In this document: positions 17,581 through 21,633 of the stretch, one piece after another
Layout of the letters: each line of letters begins with the position of its first letter
Numbering within the stretch: position 1 is the first letter of the stretch
DNA from: Thraustochytrium sp. TN22
Lineage: Eukaryota; Sar; Bigyra; Thraustochytrida; Thraustochytriidae
Assembly: GCA_013306675.1 (NCBI GenBank)
Contig: JABLUY010000273.1
Span: 1-21,633 of the forward strand
Direction: 5' to 3'
Length of the DNA: 21,633 nt
Position numbers and translations under genes: made by a program
The notes under the pieces: generated by a model
What the model was told of the DNA's origin: nothing
The model's input: only the letters and a program-made list of their open reading frames with translations
Databases searched by the model: none

Positions 17581-17820
17581 AAGCACTCACAGCGACAAGA
17601 TCGCTTGAGCTTTTGAAATGCAGCAACGGCAGCATGTGCTCGCACTCTGCTTTTGGGACGCAACATGAGAAACAGCCGCCAAATGAGACGCAGGCCAGGG
17701 AAAGCAAGGGTCAAACGCACTCTCTTTAGGTCTCTTTAGGAGCTGAGGTGAGCTGAGGTGAGCTGGGCTGAGAGTGGTTGATCTGGCTGAAAACGCAACT
17801 TGACTTGTAATCGATTAGGC
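17581..17820. other. 3' flank of the secreted-protein gene A
   Basis: This short spacer lies between the satellite and the stop codon of the minus-strand gene. It contains direct repeats of GTCTCTTTAG (17729-17739 region) and GAGCTGAGGT (17740-17761). No gene is seen. Confidence 0.5.
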
Positions 17821-18576
17821 TTAGTTGGCATGGCCAAGCGAGTAGGCCGCGGCGGTGGCAACCGTTGCCAGCAGCATGGAAGGCACGCTGACGCCGGCAG
17901 AGCCCTCGGCGGGTTTCGAGACAGAGCCAGGGGCGTCCTTCTCGCACTCATCCGCGAGATCAAAGGTCAGCTGGACCAACTCCTCGCCGGCCAGCCTGAA
18001 GGCGTCGCCAAGGGTCTCCGGATCGCTCGCCGCCTTGAGGGTCTTGCTGCGGCCCTCGATATCGCCCATGGACTGATCGGTGCTGGTCGCGAGAGTCTCG
18101 TTAAAGAGCTCGTCGGAGTACGGCAAAGAGAGGTCAACCGGGGTAAACACCATCCCAAGAAACTCCGCGAGCTCAGAGCACCCCGAAACACCGTCGAAGC
18201 CGCCGGCCATGCCCTCGAGGAGGTCACCAGCGGCATCGCCATCGAGCGTAAACATGCAGGATGCCTCAGGCGTGAACCATTCGGAGCACATCTCCTGGTC
18301 GAGCGGGGTACCGTAGTAAAGGTAGAATGGGGCCTGAGCGCCGGCGGAATAAGCCACGGAGAGAGGCTCGATGTAAATTGACTCATCGTCCGCATCCCGC
18401 TTCCCCTCGCACGCGACGAACTCGTCCAGGCCGTACGCCTCCAGGCAGCTGCGGACGCCCTCCGGAGAGGGATATTGCAGCATGCGCTTGAAGTTCGCCG
18501 CCTCGGGAAGCGCAGTGCCCTGCACCGACGCGACCAGCGCTGCCATCACCACCACGACCGACTTGAGCTGCATCAT
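17821..18576 (-). CDS. Secreted Cys-patterned protein A, GPI-anchor-like tail
   Basis: 251 residues, intronless. I recognise no named family. The ATG at 18576 starts a signal peptide (MMQLKSVVVVMAALVASVQG, cleavage near residue 20-22). Six cysteines lie in the mature part at 44, 56, 97, 107, 133 and 211. There is one N-glycosylation sequon (N159-E-T). The C-terminus is a small-residue stretch (KPAEGSAG, 221-228) followed by a hydrophobic end with no charged tail (VPSMLLATVATAAAYSLG), the layout of a GPI-attachment signal. It is clearly related to the gene at 20130-20870: Cys spacings 12, 10 and 26 are identical, and both share GLD[ED][FY], DPET[LM]G and CEK-x-APGSVS. The protein is probably displayed at the cell surface. 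An adhesive, coat or scale role is possible but not shown. Confidence 0.78.
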   Translation of the reverse strand: MMQLKSVVVVMAALVASVQGTALPEAANFKRMLQYPSPEGVRSCLEAYGLDEFVACEGKRDADDESIYIEPLSVAYSAGAQAPFYLYYGTPLDQEMCSEWFTPEASCMFTLDGDAAGDLLEGMAGGFDGVSGCSELAEFLGMVFTPVDLSLPYSDELFNETLATSTDQSMGDIEGRSKTLKAASDPETLGDAFRLAGEELVQLTFDLADECEKDAPGSVSKPAEGSAGVSVPSMLLATVATAAAYSLGHAN

Positions 18577-20129
18577 CTCGGCACGCGAGGCTTGCACTCC
18601 TTCTTTTCCTCTTTGGTTCTTGCTCCTTCTTCAATTGCGGATTTGCTCTGCCCGCCCGCGGTGCTCCTGCCTGCACCTCAGGCTGCACTGCAGTGCCGCG
18701 CAGCGTGCACACGGCGCTGGAGCTGCGCTACGCAAGCAGAATCATCATCAGTGGACGCGGTGGGCAGGCAGCAGGAGTCTGAGGAGCGCGGCGGCGCGCG
18801 CCCCGCAGCCACGCCGCTGCCCGTGCCTCCGCAGGCTCCGGCCACGCCGTGCGCGTGCAGATCCGCCATGCCGGCCTGCATTACCTCGCCGGCTCGCCGC
18901 TGGAGTACGAGTCGCTAGCGTTTAGCCTAGCACACCTCCATGCGGTGCTGCACTGCCAAATCGTTTTGTCCCGCACATCCGATCATAAGCCAGAGGGCGG
19001 CAGAGGGCCGCCTTCCGCAAGGGGGGTCTCTCACTGCCGCTGGACTGCGGCGCACCGTGTCCATTACCTCTGTCCGAGCGAGGGACGGTGCATGGACGTA
19101 ATCGCGAAGCGGGCTGCGCCTGAAGCGGGGTTTCTGGCCCGTGCAAGCGGGCTCAGCTCGGCGGGAAAGATCTCGCGGCCCCTGCGCTGCAGCACGCGGC
19201 GCACTGTCATTGCACAGTCGCCCCGGGCCGCCGTAAAAGTTGCCCGGGGTGCACGCCGTGCCCGGCCAGCGGCGGCGCCCTGTCATTGCACAACCGCCCG
19301 GGCTACTACTAGTAGTACCGTGGAAGTTGCCCGGTGCAGCCGTAAAAGTTGCCCGGTGCGCGCCGTGCCCGGCCCGGCCCCGGCCCGGCCCGGCCCGCGG
19401 CGCCGTTGCATGCGCGGGCGCAGGCTGCTGTGGTGCGGTGCCGTAGGCCGCATGCTGTGGTGCTTCATGGTGGTGGTACACTGGTACCACGGTATTACCA
19501 GTCGGCCGCGCGAGCGAGTAGCTAGCTAGCGGCGGAGGACGAGGACGATTTCACGGCAAGGCCGAGGAGGCGAGACCTCGTTCTGGTCGAAGCACGTGCG
19601 GTCTCCGAAGATCGCCGCTTGCGGTCCGGTCGACGCGGAGAATGCGGCTCGCTGCTTGTGGCGCTTGTGGCGGCGAGCTTTTCACCATGGTGCCGGGCTG
19701 GAGTCGAATGCACATCGAGCTGGGCTCGAACACGAATAAGATCGCGTCGCAAATCTCAAAGAAGCAGCGAACTCGACCGAGCTTCGTGCGAAAAAAAAAC
19801 GCTGGACGTCTCCTGGTCACCGTCGTAACAAAGTTGAGCGCAGAGCGAGCAAGAGACAAGAAACAAGCATGAAACTCCGAGATACATAACTTTGGTGCTC
19901 GCGCTACAGGTCAGGCGCATCCAGCGCCGCCAACGCCATCCCTGCTATCCATGGACCTGAGTCGCAACATTTTTAGATACCATGGCCAAGCATGGCTGGC
20001 TGGAGGAGACTTTTGCTTGAGCAACAAGGTAAAATGGGTTTCTCGGCGTCAAGGGCGGCATCATGGGCACGGCGCTTCCATTGCAAGGCCTGTCCTAGCG
20101 CCTGAGGAGGTCCGTGCAATGCAATCGTT
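18577..20129. other. Spacer between the two secreted-protein genes
   Basis: This 1.55-kb stretch is upstream of gene A and downstream of gene B. It contains a duplicated segment with a palindrome at 19204-19374 (separate entry), a GCCCGG-rich run to about 19400, a GTGGTAC/GTACCAC inverted repeat at 19473-19490, and a GTAGCTAGCTAGC motif near 19517. Open frames up to 226 codons occur but look like GC-composition products with no recognisable similarity. No gene is supported. Confidence 0.5.
19204..19374. repeat. Duplicated segment interrupted by a 14-bp palindrome
   Basis: CTGTCATTGCACA occurs at 19204-19216 and 19280-19292. GCCGTAAAAGTTGCCCGG occurs at 19230-19247 and 19339-19356. CGCCGTGCCCGGCC occurs at 19254-19267 and 19361-19374. 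The order is the same, so this is a direct duplication. The second copy carries an extra 30-40 bases that include the perfect palindrome TACTACTAGTAGTA (19304-19317) and a third, variant AAGTTGCCCGG. Confidence 0.8.
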
Positions 20130-20870
20130 TTAGATGCCCAGGTGGGCAGCCAGAGCCGCAGCTGCGAGCAAGAACGAGGGCACTGCGGCACCGGCAACCA
20201 CCCCACTGGTGCGGCTCACGGAGCCCGGCGCGGACTTTTCGCAGCTGTCGGCATACGCAAAAGCGGCGTTGACAGTGGCCGTGCCGTAAATGTGCCATGC
20301 CTCACCCATGGTCTCTGGGTCGGCGTCGTCAGAGGCGGCCTTGGGCTGAGAACGAGTTGTGATCTCGCTGGAGCATGCGGCCTCACTCGACGCGAGGTCC
20401 GAGGTGAACTCCACGTAGCTGTAGGCCGCGGTGCCGTTGACCGGAGTGTAGTTGGGCGCAATCTCGTCCAGAATGGCCTTGCAGGCAGCAGCGTTCGGGA
20501 AGCCAGTGGCCGCGGCCTCGGCGAAGGTGCCCACGTCGTCCGCGCCGATCTCAAAGACGCAGGCAGCCGAGGCCGAGAAGATCGCCTTGCACGTCTCCTC
20601 GTCGGCGGCGAGACCAAGCTGGCTGTACGCAGAGCCGAGGGTCAGTGCGAGCAACGAGTCCGTGAACATCTCGTCGCTGCTCACGCCGCGATTCACCTCG
20701 CAGGTGAGGTAGTCGTCCAGCCCGAAAGCGCTCAAGCAAGGCCTGAGGGCATCAGCGCTCAGCTCTTGCAGCTTACGCCGCGCGGCCCGGCCATCCGTCT
20801 TGGCCACGGCCGAGCCGTGCGCCATCGCGATCACGGCGGCCAGGACCAGGCCGAGGGTCTTGACCTGCAT
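20130..20870 (-). CDS. Secreted Cys-patterned protein B, GPI-anchor-like tail
   Basis: 246 residues, intronless, and a paralogue of protein A. The signal peptide is MQVKTLGLVLAAVIAMAHGS (1-20). Cysteines are at 45, 57, 94, 104, 130, 166 and 210. The 45/57, 94/104 and 104/130 spacings equal those in A, while C166 has no partner in A, leaving an odd number. Two N-glycosylation sequons are present (N140-Y-T, N145-G-T). The tail has a Ser/Gly/Ala stretch (221-228) followed by the hydrophobic end AVPSFLLAAAALAAHLGI, consistent with GPI attachment or a short C-terminal anchor. The DPETMG and CEKSAPGSVS motifs match A. The family is unrecognised; a secreted or surface location is well supported, function is not. 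Confidence 0.78.
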   Translation of the reverse strand: MQVKTLGLVLAAVIAMAHGSAVAKTDGRAARRKLQELSADALRPCLSAFGLDDYLTCEVNRGVSSDEMFTDSLLALTLGSAYSQLGLAADEETCKAIFSASAACVFEIGADDVGTFAEAAATGFPNAAACKAILDEIAPNYTPVNGTAAYSYVEFTSDLASSEAACSSEITTRSQPKAASDDADPETMGEAWHIYGTATVNAAFAYADSCEKSAPGSVSRTSGVVAGAAVPSFLLAAAALAAHLGI

Positions 20871-21633
20871 CTTTGCAAAGCTTCGCGGCTCTGGGTTCGC
20901 TTGTGGTTGGCGCTTTGCCTGCCAGCACGCGGGCTCGGCTAGGGCTGGACTTCGCAGTCGTTGCGCGGCGCATACGAACCCTAGCTAGAGAGAGACACAT
21001 GCGTGTCTGCGTGGAGGCTGCCGAAGACTCGGCTCCTCAACGAGGCCTCGTGACCTGCCCTAAAAATGTCAACTCGATCGATGCGGATTGCGAGTCACGA
21101 AGCTACGATCCACGAGGCGCGTGCCAGCTGCGCTGCTGTGCCGCGTTCACTTGTTGTCCGCCGCAGTGCAGTGCTGGCAGCCGCCCTTCGGGAGCAGAGA
21201 GGCACACTCCAGCGAAGGAAAGGCTCAAGCAAGAAACCTTGGAGAGCTCAAGTCTGCATTCCGCGGCCTTCATCATCCCGCTCGCGAGCGCTTCGTGGGT
21301 GCCTCCAGCAGTCCACTGCAAGGCACTGCAAGCGCCAAGCTGAGCGGCTATGGGCTAGAGTCGTACTTGGCTACCGTACCGTACCGTGACTGCAGTGTCC
21401 TGCCAGTCACGGTGTCTGTCAGGCTGGAAAAGAGGACGATCACGGCTGACTGGCCCTGCGGCCGAGCCACCGCCAGTGCCTCGTGGCTGCGGTGCACGTG
21501 CCGCGCACGCCGCGCGCGCCTTTCTCCCTCCCTGCCCTCACTGTCAGCCTGAGGCTGGCCCGGCTGGCCGAGAGCGGCGAGGCCGCCAGAGTCGGAGAGC
21601 GGCCGCGCGGCCAGCGCAGCGCCGCCAGCAGAA
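20871..21633. other. Upstream region of secreted-protein gene B
   Basis: This is the promoter side of gene B and runs to the end of the window. Features seen are a TACCG triplication at 21374-21388 and scattered GCACTGCA/AGTGCAGTG-type repeats at 21163-21174 and 21312-21331. Open frames on both strands are short and not protein-like. No gene is supported. Confidence 0.5.

Noticed and set aside
16292-17720. Minus-strand open frames of 374-471 codons across the satellite
   Set aside because: The repeat unit contains no stop in any minus-strand frame, so openness is automatic. The peptides are simple repeats and one frame runs into antisense NAC-beta. Kept only as a speculative finding.
18849-19529. 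226-codon plus-strand open frame between the secreted-protein genes
   Set aside because: Its composition follows local GC repeats, including the duplicated block, and no domain or signal is recognisable.
3441-20870. A functional GPI cluster made of the PIG-X homologue and the two GPI-like secreted proteins
   Set aside because: They are 14-17 kb apart with unrelated genes between, and GPI synthesis genes are not expected to cluster with substrates. Chance proximity is the simpler reading.

Overview
This is a eukaryotic nuclear fragment, very GC-rich and densely packed. Genes lie on both strands, most lack introns, and the few introns that can be placed are short (67-115 nt) with GT-AG ends. 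The gene content is eukaryotic throughout: a CEP164-type WW protein (cilium or centriole), a PIG-X-like GPI-mannosyltransferase subunit, and the beta subunit of the nascent polypeptide-associated complex (NAC). GC-rich third positions, (CGCT)n and (CT)n microsatellites, and a flavocytochrome-c-type flavoprotein together suggest a flagellated microalga or protist, for example a haptophyte or stramenopile. The lineage cannot be fixed from sequence alone.

Layout. 1-1350: C-rich edge, then a short CEP164-like WW protein (+). 2167-3204: an unrecognised 345-aa protein with a Gly/Ser linker (+), convergent with a PIG-X homologue (-, 3441-4139). 4140-6662: about 2.5 kb without a convincing gene. 6663-8060: an FCSD/SQR-family flavoprotein (-) whose best start gives an MGC lipidation-type N-terminus. 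8061-9751: GC-rich upstream sequence. 9752-15239: three tandem two-exon paralogues (-) of a divergent ADP-ribosylglycohydrolase / J1-crystallin-like family, all split by an intron at the same place and phase. Copies 2 and 3 share a 235-nt identical tract. 15240-15900: a divergent promoter region shared with NAC-beta (+, 15901-16416). About 16515-17580: a 26-bp satellite in which an 18-bp unit has expanded to 32 copies. 17821-18576 and 20130-20870: two paralogous secreted, cysteine-patterned proteins with GPI-anchor-like tails (-).

How the parts relate. Most neighbours look like unrelated housekeeping or ciliary genes. Two local families stand out as lineage-specific expansions: the ADP-ribosylglycohydrolase-like trio, which lacks the canonical acidic metal-binding motifs, and the secreted pair, which I cannot assign to any named family. 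PIG-X acts in GPI synthesis and the secreted pair look GPI-anchored, but they are 14-17 kb apart and I see no sign of co-regulation. No tRNA, rRNA, CRISPR array or transposon was recognised.
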